Of a stretch of 64,000 nucleotides of DNA, positions 25,469 to 38,858 are shown in pieces. Below the pieces are notes generated by a model. It saw only the letters and a program-made list of their open reading frames with translations. It was not told where the DNA came from and ran no database searches. The stretch's first letter is position 1, and each line of letters begins with the position of its first letter. Both the position numbers and the translations under genes were made by a program. Source of the stretch: Hetaerina americana (lineage: Eukaryota > Arthropoda > Insecta > Odonata > Calopterygidae); the NCBI GenBank assembly GCA_022747635.1, contig JAKTNV010000754.1, positions 1-64,000 of the forward strand, read 5' to 3'.

Positions 25469-26825
25469 GTTTGAGGTGTATAGAAGGCATTTATTTCATT
25501 TTTAGAAATTTTAATTTTTCACATTTTTCCATGAAAAGTGCCAATACCCCCCCCTTTGGGTTCTAGGTGAAAATCTCACTCGACACAAATCAAACAAAAA
25601 TGTTTCCATGGTGTGTATTGTTGTTCATTTTCATCAAATAAACAAAATAAAACCCAGAATAAATCCTGAAAGGCAAGAAATGAGCATAAAAGATGCTTCA
25701 GCGCTAGTGTTAATGTTACTAAAAGAGCCCAAATTTCTAAAAATATTGCGAAAAACATCAATCTTCTGTTTTAGAGTGAATGTTTGAGGTGTATAGAAGG
25801 CATTTATTTCATTTTTAGAAATTTTAATTTTTCACATTTTTCCATGAAAAGTGCCAATACCCCCCCCTTTGGGTTCTAGGTGAAAATCTCACTCGACACA
25901 AATCAAACAAAAATGTTTCCATGGTGTGTATTGTTGTTCATTTTCATCAAATAAACAAAATGAAACCCAGAATAAATCCTGAAAGACAAAAAATGAGCAT
26001 AAAAGATGCTTCAGCGCTTGTGTTAATGTTACTAAAAGAGGCCAAATTTCTAAAAATATTGCGAAAAACAACAATCTTCTGTTTTAGAGTGAATGTTTGG
26101 GGTGTATAGAAGGCATTTATTTCATTTTTAGAAATTTTAATTTTTCACATTTTTCCATGAAAAGTGCCAATACCCCCCCCTTTGGGTTCTACGTGAAAAT
26201 CTCACTCGACACAAATCAAACAAAAATGTTTCCATGGTGTGTATTGTTGTTCATTTTCATCAAATAAACAAAATAAAACCCAGAATAAATCCTGAAAGAC
26301 AAGAAATGAGCATAAAAGATGCTTTAGCGCTAGTGTTAATGTTACTAAAAGAGCCCAAATTTCTAAAAATATTGCGAAAAACATCAATCTTCTGTTTTAG
26401 AGTGAATGTTTGAGGTGTATAGAAGGCATTTATTTCATTTTTAGAAATTTTAATTTTTCACATTTTTCCATTAAAGGGCCAATACCCCCCTTTGGGTTTC
26501 CAGGTGAAAATCTCACTCGACACAAATCAAACAAAAATGTTTCCATGGTGTGTATTGTTGTTCATTTTCATCAAATAAACAAAATAAAACCCAGAATAAA
26601 TCCTGAAAGACAAGAAATGAGCATAAAAGATGCTTCAGCGCTTGTGTTAATGTTACTAAAAGAGGCCAAATTTCTAAAAATATTGCGAAAAACAACAATC
26701 TTCTGTTTTAGAGTGAATGTTTGGGGTGTATAGAAGGCATTTATTTCATTTTTAGAAATTTTAATTTTTCACATTTTTCCATGAAAAGTGCCAATACCAC
26801 CCCCTTTGGGTTCTAGGTGAAAATC

Positions 26826-27138
26826 TCACTCGACACAAATCAAACAAAAATGTTTCCATGGTGTGTATTGTTGTTCATTTTCATCAAATAAACAAAAGAA
26901 AACCCAGAATAAATCCTGAAAGACAAGAAATGAGCATAAAAGATGCTTCAGCGCTTGTGTTAATGTTACTAAAAGAGGCCAAATTTCTAAAAATATTGCG
27001 AAAAACAACAATCTTCTGTTTTAGAGTGAATGTTTGGGGTGTATAGAAGGCATTTATTTCATTTTTAGAAATTTTAATTTTTCACATTTTTCCATGAAAA
27101 GTGCCAATACCCCCCCCTTTGGGTTCTACGTGAAAATC
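26826..27138 (+). repeat. Chimeric junction monomer of the 6,520-bp duplication
   Basis: The front half matches monomer 33346: CCACCCCC head, AAAGAAAACCC, and GACAAG with G at 26927. The back half matches monomer 20306: GCGCTTGTG with T at 26956, then GAGGCC and GTTTGGGG. The join therefore lies between 26927 and 26956. A front from the segment beyond the second copy and a back from the segment before the first copy is what unequal crossover predicts. Confidence 0.85.
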
Positions 27139-28662
27139 TCACTCGACACAAATCAAACAAAAATGTTTCCATGGTGTGTATTGTTGTTCATTTTCATCAA
27201 ATAAACAAAATAAAACCCAGAATAAATCCTGAAAGACAAGAAATGAGCATAAAAGATGCTTTAGCGCTAGTGTTAATGTTACTAAAAGAGCCCAAATTTC
27301 TAAAAATATTGCGAAAAACATCAATCTTCTGTTTTAGAGTGAATGTTTGAGGTGTATAGAAGGCATTTATTTCATTTTTAGAAATTTTAATTTTTCACAT
27401 TTTTCCATTAAAGGGCCAATACCCCCCTTTGGGTTTCCAGGTGAAAATCTCACTCGACACAAATCAAACAAAAATGTTTCCATGGTGTGTATTGTTGTTC
27501 ATTTTCATCAAATAAACAAAATAAAACCCAGAATAAATCCTGAAAGACAAGAAATGAGCATAAAAGATGCTTCAGCGCTTGTGTTAATGTTACTAAAAGA
27601 GGCCAAATTTCTAAAAATATTGCGAAAAACAACAATCTTCTGTTTTAGAGTGAATGTTTGGGGTGTATAGAAGGCATTTATTTCATTTTTAGAAATTTTA
27701 ATTTTTCACATTTTTCCATGAAAAGTGCCTATACCACCCCCTTTGGGTTCTAGGTGAAAATCTCACTCGACACAAATCAAACAAAAATGTTTCCATGGTG
27801 TGTATTGTTGTTCATTTTCATCAAATAAACAAAAGAAAACCCAGAATAAATCCTGAAAGACAAGAAATGAGCATAAAAGATGCTTCAGCGCTAGTGTTAA
27901 TGTTACTAAAAGAGCCCAAATTTCTAAAAATATTGCGAAAAACAACAATCTTCTGTTTAAGAGTGAATGTTTGAGGTGTATAGAAGGCATTTATTTCATT
28001 TTTAGAAATTTTAATTTTTCACATTTTTCCATTAAAGGGCCAATACCCCCCTTTGGGTTTCCAGGTGAAAATCTCACTCGACACAAATCAAACAAAAATG
28101 TTTCCATGGTGTATATTGTTGTTCATTTTCATCAAATAAACAAAATAAAACCCAGAATAAATCCTGAAAGACAAGAAATGAGCATAAAAGATCCTTCAGC
28201 GCTAGTGTTAATGTTACTAAAAGAACCCAAATTTCTAAAAATATTGCGAAAAACAACAATCTTCTGTTTTAGAGTGAATGTTTGAGGTGTATATAAGGCA
28301 TTTATTTCATTTTTAGAAATTTTAATTTTTCACATTTTTCCATGAAAAGTGCCAATACCCCCCCCCTTTGGGTTCTAGGTGAAAATCTCACTCGACACAA
28401 ATCAAACAAAAATGTTTCCATGGTGTGTATTGTTGTTCATTTTCATCAAATAAACAAAATAAAACCCAGAATAAATCCTGAAAGACAAGAAATGAGCATA
28501 AAAGATGCTTCAGCGCTAGTGTTAATGTTACTAAAAGAGCCCAAATTTCTAAAAATATTGCGAAAAACAACAATCTTCTGTTTTAGAGTGAATATTTGAG
28601 GTGTATAGAAGGCATTTATTTCATTTTTAGAAATTTTAATTTTTCTCATTTTTCCATGAAAA

Positions 28663-28938
28663 GTGCCAATACACAAATCAAACAAAAATGTTTTCATGGT
28701 GTGTATTATTGTTCATTTTCATCAAATAAACAAAATAAAACCCAGAATAAATCCTGAAAGACAAGAAATGAGCATAAAAGATGCTTCAGCGCTAGTGTTA
28801 ATGTTACTAAAAGAGCCCAAATTTCTAAAAATATTGCGAAAAACAACAATCTTCTGTTATAGAGTGAATGTTTGAGGTGTATAGAAGGCATTTATTTCAT
28901 TTTTAGAAATTTTAATTTTTCACATTTTTCCATGAAAA
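28663..28938 (+). repeat. Short monomer 3
   Basis: Copy of the short monomer at 22143, exactly 6,520 bp away within the tandem duplication. Confidence 0.9.
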
Positions 28939-31900
28939 GTGCCAATACCCCCCCCTTTGGGTTCTAGGTGAAAATCTCACTCGACACAAATCAAACAAAA
29001 ATGTTTCCATGGTGTGTATTGTTGTTCATTTTCATCAAATAAACAAAATAAAACCCAGAATAAATCCTGAAAGACAAGAAATGAGCATAAAAGATGCTTT
29101 AGCGCTAGTGTTAATGTTACTAAAAGAGCCCAAATTTCTAAAAATATTGCGAAAACAACAATCTTCTGTTTTAGAGTGAATGTTTGAGGTGTATAGAAGG
29201 CATTTATTTCATTTTTAGAAATTTTAATTTTTCACATTTTTCCATTAAAGGGCCAAAACCCCCCTTTGGGTTTCCAGGTGAAAATCTCACTCGACACAAA
29301 TCAAACAAAAATGTTTCCATGGTGTGTATTGTTGTTCATTTTCATCAAATAAACAAAATAAAACCCAGAATAAATCCTGAAAGACAAGAAATGAGCATAA
29401 AAGATGCTTCAGCGCTTGTGTTAATGTTACTAAAAGAACCCAAATTTCTAAAAATATTGCGAAAAACAAAAATCTTCTGTTTTAGAGTGAATGTTTGAGG
29501 TGTATAGAAGGCATTTATTTCATTTTTAGAAATTTTAATTTTTCACATTTTTCCATGAAAAGTGCCAATACCCCCCCCTTTGGGTTCTAGGTGAAAATCT
29601 CACTCGAAACAAATCAAACAAAAATGTTTCCATGGTGTGTATTGTTGTTCATTTTCATCAAATAAACAAAATAAAACCCAGAATAAATCCTGAAAGACAA
29701 GAAATGAGCAAAAAAGATGCTTCAGCGCTAGTGTTAATGTTACTAAAAGAGCCCAAATTTCTAAAAATATTGCGAAAAACATCAATCTTCTGTTTTAGAG
29801 TGAATGTTTGAGGTGTATAGAAGGCATTTATTTCATTTTTAGAAATTTTAATTTTTCACATTTTTCCATGAAAAGTGCCAATACCCCCCCCTTTGGGTTC
29901 TAGGTGAAAATCTCACTCGACACAAATCAAACAAAAATGTTTCCATGGTGTGTATTGTTGTTCATTTTCATCAAATAAACAAAATGAAACCCAGAATAAA
30001 TCCTGAAAGACAAAAAATGAGCATAAAAGATGCTTCAGCGCTTGTGTTAATGTTACTAAAAGAGGCCAAATTTCTAAAAATATTGCGAAAAACAACAATC
30101 TTCTGTTTTAGAGTGAATGTTTGGGGTGTATAGAAGGCATTTATTTCATTTTTAGAAATTTTAATTTTTCACATTTTTCCATGAAAAGTGCCAATACCCC
30201 CCCCTTTGGGTTCTACGTGAAAATCTCACTCGACACAAATCAAACAAAAATGTTTCCATGGTGTGTATTGTTGTTCATTTTCATCAAATAAACAAAATAA
30301 AACCCAGAATAAATCCTGAAAGACAAGAAATGAGCATAAAAGATGCTTTAGCGCTAGTGTTAATGTTACTAAAAGAGCCCAAATTTCTAAAAATATTGCG
30401 AAAACAACAATCTTCTGTTTTAGAGTGAATGTTTGAGGTGTATAGAAGGCATTTATTTCATTTTTAGAAATTTTAATTTTTCACATTTTTCCATTAAAGG
30501 GCCAATACCCCCCTTTGGGTTTCCAGGTGAAAATCTCACTCGACACAAATCAAACAAAAATGTTTCCATGGTGTGTATTGTTGTTCATTTTCATCAAATA
30601 AACAAAATAAAACCCAGAATAAATCCTGAAAGACAAGAAATGAGCATAAAAGATGCTTCAGCGCTTGTGTTAATGTTACTAAAAGAGGCCAAATTTCTAA
30701 AAATATTGCGAAAAACAACAATCTTCTGTTTTAGAGTGAATGTTTAGGGTATATAGAAGATATTTATTTCATTTTTAGAAATTTTAATTTTTCACATTTT
30801 TCCATGAAAAGTGCCAATACCCCCCCTTTGGGTTCTAGGTGAAAATCTCACTCGACACAAATCAAACAAAAATGTTTCCATGGTGTGTATTGTTGTTCAT
30901 TTTCATCAAATAAACAAAATAAAACCCAGAATAAATCCTGAAAGACAAGAAATGAGCATAAAAGATGCTTCAGGGCTAGTGTTAATGTTACTAAAAGAGG
31001 CCAAATTTCTAAAAATATTGCGAGAAACAACAATCTTCTGTTTTAGAGTGAATGTTTGAGGTGTATAGAAGGCATTTATTTCATTTTTAGAAATTTTAAT
31101 TTTTCACATTTTTCCATGAAAAGTGCCAATACCCCCCCCTTTGGGTTCTACGTGAAAATCTCACTCGACACAAATCAAACAAAAATGTTTCCATGGTGTG
31201 TATTGTTGTTCATTTTCATCAAATAAACAAAATAAAACCCAGAATAAATCCTGAAAGACAAGAAATGAGCATAAAAGATGCTTTAGCGCTAGTGTTAATG
31301 TTACTAAAAGAGCCCAAATTTCTAAAAATATTGCGAAAACAACAATCTTCTGTTTTAGAGTGAATGTTTGAGGTGTATAGAAGGCATTTATTTCATTTTT
31401 AGAAATTTTAATTTTTCACATTTTTCCATTAAAGGGCCAATACCCCCCTTTGGGTTTCCAGGTGAAAATCTCACTCGACACAAATCAAACAAAAATGTTT
31501 CCATGGTGTGTATTGTTGTTCATTTTCATCAAATAAACAAAATAAAACCCAGAATAAATCCTGAAAGACAAGAAATGAGCATAAAAGATGCTTCAGCGCT
31601 TGTGTTAATGTTACTAAAAGAGGCCAAATTTCTAAAAATATTGCGAAAAACAACAATCTTCTGTTTTAGAGTGAATGTTTAGGGTATATAGAAGATATTT
31701 ATTTCATTTTTAGAAATTTTAATTTTTCACATTTTTCCATGAAAAGTGCCAATACCCCCCCTTTGGGTTCTAGGTGAAAATCTCACTCGACACAAATCAA
31801 ACAAAAATGTTTCCATGGTGTGTATTGTTGTTCATTTTCATCAAATAAACAAAATAAAACCCAGAATAAATCCTGAAAGACAAGAAATGAGCATAAAAGA

Positions 31901-31949
31901 TGCTTCAGCGCTTGTGTTAATGTTACTTAAAGAGGCCAAATTTCTAAAA

Positions 31950-31988
31950 ATTCACTCTAAAACAAAAATCTTCTGTTTTAGAGTGAAT
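31950..31988. repeat. Perfect hairpin (copy 3)
   Basis: Same structure; duplicate of the copy at 25430, 6,520 bp away. Confidence 0.9.
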
Positions 31989-34245
31989 GTTTGAGGTGTA
32001 TAGAAGGCATTTATTTCATTTTTAGAAATTTTAATTTTTCACATTTTTCCATGAAAAGTGCCAATACCCCCCCCTTTGGGTTCTAGGTGAAAATCTCACT
32101 CGACACAAATCAAACAAAAATGTTTCCATGGTGTGTATTGTTGTTCATTTTCATCAAATAAACAAAATAAAACCCAGAATAAATCCTGAAAGGCAAGAAA
32201 TGAGCATAAAAGATGCTTCAGCGCTAGTGTTAATGTTACTAAAAGAGCCCAAATTTCTAAAAATATTGCGAAAAACATCAATCTTCTGTTTTAGAGTGAA
32301 TGTTTGAGGTGTATAGAAGGCATTTATTTCATTTTTAGAAATTTTAATTTTTCACATTTTTCCATGAAAAGTGCCAATACCCCCCCCTTTGGGTTCTAGG
32401 TGAAAATCTCACTCGACACAAATCAAACAAAAATGTTTCCATGGTGTGTATTGTTGTTCATTTTCATCAAATAAACAAAATGAAACCCAGAATAAATCCT
32501 GAAAGACAAAAAATGAGCATAAAAGATGCTTCAGCGCTTGTGTTAATGTTACTAAAAGAGGCCAAATTTCTAAAAATATTGCGAAAAACAACAATCTTCT
32601 GTTTTAGAGTGAATGTTTGGGGTGTATAGAAGGCATTTATTTCATTTTTAGAAATTTTAATTTTTCACATTTTTCCATGAAAAGTGCCAATACCCCCCCC
32701 TTTGGGTTCTACGTGAAAATCTCACTCGACACAAATCAAACAAAAATGTTTCCATGGTGTGTATTGTTGTTCATTTTCATCAAATAAACAAAATAAAACC
32801 CAGAATAAATCCTGAAAGACAAGAAATGAGCATAAAAGATGCTTTAGCGCTAGTGTTAATGTTACTAAAAGAGCCCAAATTTCTAAAAATATTGCGAAAA
32901 ACATCAATCTTCTGTTTTAGAGTGAATGTTTGAGGTGTATAGAAGGCATTTATTTCATTTTTAGAAATTTTAATTTTTCACATTTTTCCATTAAAGGGCC
33001 AATACCCCCCTTTGGGTTTCCAGGTGAAAATCTCACTCGACACAAATCAAACAAAAATGTTTCCATGGTGTGTATTGTTGTTCATTTTCATCAAATAAAC
33101 AAAATAAAACCCAGAATAAATCCTGAAAGACAAGAAATGAGCATAAAAGATGCTTCAGCGCTTGTGTTAATGTTACTAAAAGAGGCCAAATTTCTAAAAA
33201 TATTGCGAAAAACAACAATCTTCTGTTTTAGAGTGAATGTTTGGGGTGTATAGAAGGCATTTATTTCATTTTTAGAAATTTTAATTTTTCACATTTTTCC
33301 ATGAAAAGTGCCAATACCACCCCCTTTGGGTTCTAGGTGAAAATCTCACTCGACACAAATCAAACAAAAATGTTTCCATGGTGTGTATTGTTGTTCATTT
33401 TCATCAAATAAACAAAAGAAAACCCAGAATAAATCCTGAAAGACAAGAAATGAGCATAAAAGATGCTTCAGCGCTAGTGTTAATGTTACTAAAAGAGCCC
33501 AAATTTCTAAAAATATTGCGAAAAACAACAATCTTCTGTTTTAGAGTGAATATTTGAGGTGTATAGAAGGCATTTATTTCATTTTTAGAAATTTTAATTT
33601 TTCTCATTTTTCCATTAAAGGGCCAATTCCCCCCTTTGGGTTTCCAGGTGAAAATCTCACTCGACACAAATCAAACAAAAATGTTTCCATGGTGTATATT
33701 GTTGTTCATTTTCATCAAATAAACAAAATAAAACCCAGAATAAATCCTGAAAGACAAGAAATGAGCATAAAAGATCCTTCAGCGCTAGTGTTAATGTTAC
33801 TAAAAGAACCCAAATTTCTAAAAATATTGCGAAAAACAACAATCTTCTGTTTTAGAGTGAATGTTTGAGGTGTATATAAGGCATTTATTTCATTTTTAGA
33901 AATTTTAATTTTTCACATTTTTCCATGAAAAGTGCCAATACCCCCCCCCTTTGGGTTCTAGGTGAAAATCTCACTCGACACAAATCAAACAAAAATGTTT
34001 CCATGGTGTGTATTGTTGTTCATTTTCATCAAATAAACAAAATAAAACCCAGAATAAATCCTGAAAGACAAGAAATGAGCATAAAAGATGCTTCAGCGCT
34101 AGTGTTAATGTTACTAAAAGAGCCCAAATTTCTAAAAATATTGCGAAAAACAACAATCTTCTGTTTTAGAGTGAATATTTGAGGTGTATAGAAGGCATTT
34201 ATTTCATTTTTAGAAATTTTAATTTTTCTCATTTTTCCATGAAAA

Positions 34246-34521
34246 GTGCCAATACACAAATCAAACAAAAATGTTTTCATGGTGTGTATTATTGTTCATT
34301 TTCATCAAATAAACAAAATAAAACCCAGAATAAATCCTGAAAGACAAGAAATGAGCATAAAAGATGCTTCAGCGCTAGTGTTAATGTTACTAAAAGAGCC
34401 CAAATTTCTAAAAATATTGCGAAAAACAACAATCTTCTGTTATAGAGTGAATGTTTGAGGTGTATAGAAGGCATTTATTTCATTTTTAGAAATTTTAATT
34501 TTTCACATTTTTCCATGAAAA
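34246..34521 (+). repeat. Short monomer 4
   Basis: Same deletion; followed by the AAATTAAAACC monomer 34560, as in unit 1. Confidence 0.9.
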
Positions 34522-34872
34522 GTGCCAATACCCCCCCCTTTGGGTTCTAGGTGAAAATCTCACTCGACACAAATCAAACAAAAATGTTTCCATGGTGTGT
34601 ATTGTTGTTCATTTTCATCAAATAAACAAATTAAAACCCAGAATAAATCCTGAAAGACAAGAAATGAGCATAAAAGATGCTTCAGCGCTAGTGTTAATGT
34701 TACTAAAAGAGCCCAAATTTCTAAAAATATTGCGAAAAACAACAATCTTCTGTTTTAGAGTGAATGTTTGAGGTGTATAGAAGGCATTTATTTCATTTTT
34801 AGAAATTTTAATTTTTCACATTTTTCCATGAAAAGTTCCAATACCCCCCCCTTTGGGTTCTTGGTGAAAATC

Positions 34873-35182
34873 TCACTCCACACAAATCAAACAAAAATGT
34901 TTCCATGGTGTGTATTGTTGTTCATTTTCATCAAATAAACAAAATAAAACCCAGAATAAATCCTGAAAGACAAGAAATGAGCATAAAAGATGCTTCAGCG
35001 CTAGTGTTAATGTTACTAAAAGAGCCCAAATTTCTAAAAATATTGCGAAAACAACAATCTTCTGTTTTAGAGTGAATGTTTGAGGTGTATAGAAGGCATT
35101 TATTTCATTTTTAGAAATTTTAATTTTTCACATTTTTCCATTAAAGGGCCAATACCCCCCTTTGGGTTTCCAGGTGAAAATC
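34873..35182 (+). repeat. Chimeric monomer at a two-monomer deletion
   Basis: The front (TTCTTGG, CTCCAC, GCTTCAG with C at 34996) matches monomer 17806. The back (TTTCTAAAAATATTG with C at 35034, then GCGAAAACAAC one A shorter) matches monomer 18433. The exchange lies between about 34996 and 35034 and removes counterparts of 18120 and of parts of its neighbours. Confidence 0.75.
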
Positions 35183-35973
35183 TCACTCGACACAAATCAA
35201 ACAAAAATGTTTCCATGGTGTGTATTGTTGTTCATTTTCATCAAATAAACAAAATAAAACCCAGAATAAATCCTGAAAGACAAGAAATGAGCATAAAAGA
35301 TGCTTCAGCGCTTGTGTTAATGTTACTAAAAGAGGCCAAATTTCTAAAAATATTGCGAAAAACAACAATCTTCTGTTTTAGAGTGAATGTTTAGGGTATA
35401 TAGAAGGCATTTATTTCATTTTTAGAAATTTTAATTTTTCACATTTTTCCATGAAAAGTGCCAATACCCCCCCTTTGGGTTCTAGGTGAAAATCTCACTC
35501 GACACAAATCAAACAAAAATGTTTCCATGGTGTGTATTGTTGTTCATTTTCATCAAATAAACAAAATAAAACCCAGAATAAATCCTGAAAGACAAGAAAT
35601 GAGCATAAAAGATGCTTCAGCGCTTGTGTTAATGTTACTAAAAGAGGCCAAATTTCTAAAAATATTGCGAAAAACAACAATCTTCTGTTTTAGAGTGAAT
35701 GTTTGGGGTGTATAGAAGGCATTTATTTCATTTTTAGAAATTTTAATTTTTCACATTTTTCCATGAAAAGTGCCAATACCCCCCCTTTGGGTTCTAGGTG
35801 AAAATCTCACTCGACACAAATCAAACAAAAATGTTTCCATGGTGTGTATTGTTGTTCATTTTCATCAAATAAACAAAATAAAACCCAGAATAAATCCTGA
35901 AAGACAAGAAATGAGCATAAAAGATGCTTTAGCGCTAGTGTTAATGTTACTAAAAGAGCCCAAATTTCTAAAA

Positions 35974-36012
35974 ATTCACTCTAAAACAAAAATCTTCTGT
36001 TTTAGAGTGAAT
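35974..36012. repeat. Perfect hairpin (copy 4)
   Basis: Same structure on the GCTTTAGCG, GAGCCC body, as in copy 1; 16,440 bp from it. Confidence 0.9.
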
Positions 36013-38582
36013 GTTTGAGGTGTATAGAAGGCATTTATTTCATTTTTAGAAATTTTAATTTTTCACATTTTTCCATGAAAAGTGCCAATACCCCCCCCTT
36101 TGGGTTCTAGGTGAAAATCTCACTCGACACAAATCAAACAAAAATGTTTCCATGGTGTGTATTGTTGTTCATTTTCATCAAATAAACAAAATAAAACCCA
36201 GAATAAATCCTGAAAGACAAGAAATGAGCATAAAAGATGCTTCAGCGCTAGTGTTAATGTTACTAAAAGAGCCCAAATTTCTAAAAATATTGCGAAAAAC
36301 ATCAATCTTCTGTTTTAGAGTGAATGTTTGAGGTGTATAGAAGGCATTTATTTCATTTTTAGAAATTTTAATTTTTCACATTTTTCCATGAAAAGTGCCA
36401 ATACCCCCCCCTTTGGGTTCTAGGTGAAAATCTCACTCGACACAAATCAAACAAAAATGTTTCCATGGTGTGTATTGTTGTTCATTTTCATCAAATAAAC
36501 AAAATGAAACCCAGAATAAATCCTGAAAGACAAGAAATGAGCATAAAAGATGCTTTAGCGCTAGTGTTAATGTTACTAAAAGAGGCCAAATTTCTAAAAA
36601 TATTGCGAAAAACAACAATCTTCTGTTTTAGAGTGAATGTTTGGGGTGTATAGAAGGCATTTATTTCATTTTTAGAAATTTTAATTTTTCACATTTTTCC
36701 ATGAAAAGTGCCAATACCCCCCCCTTTGGGTTCTAGGTGAAAATCTCACTCGACACAAATCAAACAAAAATGTTTCCATGGTGTGTATTGTTGTTCATTT
36801 TCATCAAATAAACAAAATGAAACCCAGAATAAATCCTGAAAGACAAAAAATGAGCATAAAAGATGCTTCAGCGCTTGTGTTAATGTTACTAAAAGAGGCC
36901 AAATTTCTAAAAATATTGCGAAAAACAACAATCTTCTGTTTTAGAGTGAATGTTTGGGGTGTATAGAAGGCATTTATTTCATTTTTAGAAATTTTAATTT
37001 TTCACATTTTTCCATGAAAAGTGCCAATACCCCCCCCTTTGGGTTCTACGTGAAAATCTCACTCGACACAAATCAAACAAAAATGTTTCCATGGTGTGTA
37101 TTGTTGTTCATTTTCATCAAATAAACAAAATAAAACCCAGAATAAATCCTGAAAGACAAGAAATGAGCATAAAAGATGCTTTAGCGCTAGTGTTAATGTT
37201 ACTAAAAGAGCCCAAATTTCTAAAAATATTGCGAAAAACATCAATCTTCTGTTTTAGAGTGAATGTTTGAGGTGTATAGAAGGCATTTATTTCATTTTTA
37301 GAAATTTTAATTTTTCACATTTTTCCATTAAAGGGCCAATACCCCCCTTTGGGTTTCCAGGTGAAAATCTCACTCGACACAAATCAAACAAAAATGTTTC
37401 CATGGTGTGTATTGTTGTTCATTTTCATCAAATAAACAAAATAAAACCCAGAATAAATCCTGAAAGACAAGAAATGAGCATAAAAGATGCTTCAGCGCTT
37501 GTGTTAATGTTACTAAAAGAGGCCAAATTTCTAAAAATATTGCGAAAAACAACAATCTTCTGTTTTAGAGTGAATGTTTGGGGTGTATAGAAGGCATTTA
37601 TTTCATTTTTAGAAATTTTAATTTTTCACATTTTTCCATGAAAAGTGCCTATACCACCCCCTTTGGGTTCTAGGTGAAAATCTCACTCGACACAAATCAA
37701 ACAAAAATGTTTCCATGGTGTGTATTGTTGTTCATTTTCATCAAATAAACAAAAGAAAACCCAGAATAAATCCTGAAAGACAAGAAATGAGCATAAAAGA
37801 TGCTTCAGCGCTAGTGTTAATGTTACTAAAAGAGCCCAAATTTCTAAAAATATTGCGAAAAACAACAATCTTCTGTTTTAGAGTGAATGTTTGAGGTGTA
37901 TAGAAGGCATTTATTTCATTTTTAGAAATTTTAATTTTTCACATTTTTCCATTAAAGGGCCAATACCCCCCTTTGGGTTTCCAGGTGAAAATCTCACTCG
38001 ACACAAATCAAACAAAAATGTTTCCATGGTGTATATTGTTGTTCATTTTCATCAAATAAACAAAATAAAACCCAGAATAAATCCTGAAAGACAAGAAATG
38101 AGCATAAAAGATCCTTCAGCGCTAGTGTTAATGTTACTAAAAGAACCCAAATTTCTAAAAATATTGCGAAAAACAACAATCTTCTGTTTTAGAGTGAATG
38201 TTTGAGGTGTATATAAGGCATTTATTTCATTTTTAGAAATTTTAATTTTTCACATTTTTCCATGAAAAGTGCCAATACCCCCCCCCTTTGGGTTCTAGGT
38301 GAAAATCTCACTCGACACAAATCAAACAAAAATGTTTCCATGGTGTGTATTGTTGTTCATTTTCATCAAATAAACAAAATAAAACCCAGAATAAATCCTG
38401 AAAGACAAGAAATGAGCATAAAAGATGCTTCAGCGCTAGTGTTAATGTTACTAAAAGAGCCCAAATTTCTAAAAATATTGCGAAAAACAACAATCTTCTG
38501 TTTTAGAGTGAATATTTGAGGTGTATAGAAGGCATTTATTTCATTTTTAGAAATTTTAATTTTTCTCATTTTTCCATGAAAA

Positions 38583-38858
38583 GTGCCAATACACAAATCA
38601 AACAAAAATGTTTTCATGGTGTGTATTATTGTTCATTTTCATCAAATAAACAAAATAAAACCCAGAATAAATCCTGAAAGACAAGAAATGAGCATAAAAG
38701 ATGCTTCAGCGCTAGTGTTAATGTTACTAAAAGAGCCCAAATTTCTAAAAATATTGCGAAAAACAACAATCTTCTGTTATAGAGTGAATGTTTGAGGTGT
38801 ATAGAAGGCATTTATTTCATTTTTAGAAATTTTAATTTTTCACATTTTTCCATGAAAA
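38583..38858 (+). repeat. Short monomer 5
   Basis: Same deletion; followed by the GCTTTAGCG path, as in units 2 and 3. Confidence 0.9.

Larger units (their letters stand above)
20306..26825. repeat. HOR unit 2, 21 monomers, 6,520 bp
   Basis: The longest unit. After the core, the order is 22457 (GCTTTAGCG), 22767 (K), 23080 (CGAAAC), 23393, 23706, 24016 (K), 24328 (CAGGGCTAG, GCGAGAAAC), 24641, 24951 (K), 25263 (hairpin, TTACTTAAAG) and 25576 (AAGGCAAG). It ends with an extra partial core (25889, 26202, 26513) cut off by the junction monomer 26826. The extra length reflects the 6,520-bp tandem duplication. Confidence 0.85.
26826..32408. repeat. HOR unit 3, 18 monomers, 5,583 bp
   Basis: It starts with the chimeric monomer in place of a normal first core monomer. 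It then follows unit 2 exactly: core, short monomer at 28663, 28977, 29287 (K), 29600, 29913, 30226, 30536 (K), 30848, 31161, 31471 (K), 31783 (hairpin) and 32096. It lacks the extra partial core of unit 2. Confidence 0.85.
20420..33460. repeat. 6,520-bp tandem duplication (two copies)
   Basis: Copy 1 is about 20,420-26,940 and copy 2 about 26,940-33,460. Every phase point I compared from monomers 20619-26513 to 27139-33033 is offset by exactly 6,520 bp, so I see no indel, C-tracts included. Rare variants are shared: GCCTATACC, CTGTTTAAGAG, CAGGGCTAG, GCGAGAAAC, AAGGCAAG and TTACTTAAAG. The ends fall inside monomers 20306, 26826 and 33346. I compared landmarks, not every base. Confidence 0.85.
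32409..36745. repeat. HOR unit 4, 14 monomers, 4,337 bp
   Basis: A shortened form of unit 1. The part up to about 34.99 kb lies 17,067 bp from unit 1. The part after it (monomers 35183 onward) lies 16,440 bp from unit 1. The 627-bp change equals two monomers, lost where monomers 17806, 18120 and 18433 of unit 1 correspond to the single monomer 34873. Confidence 0.85.
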
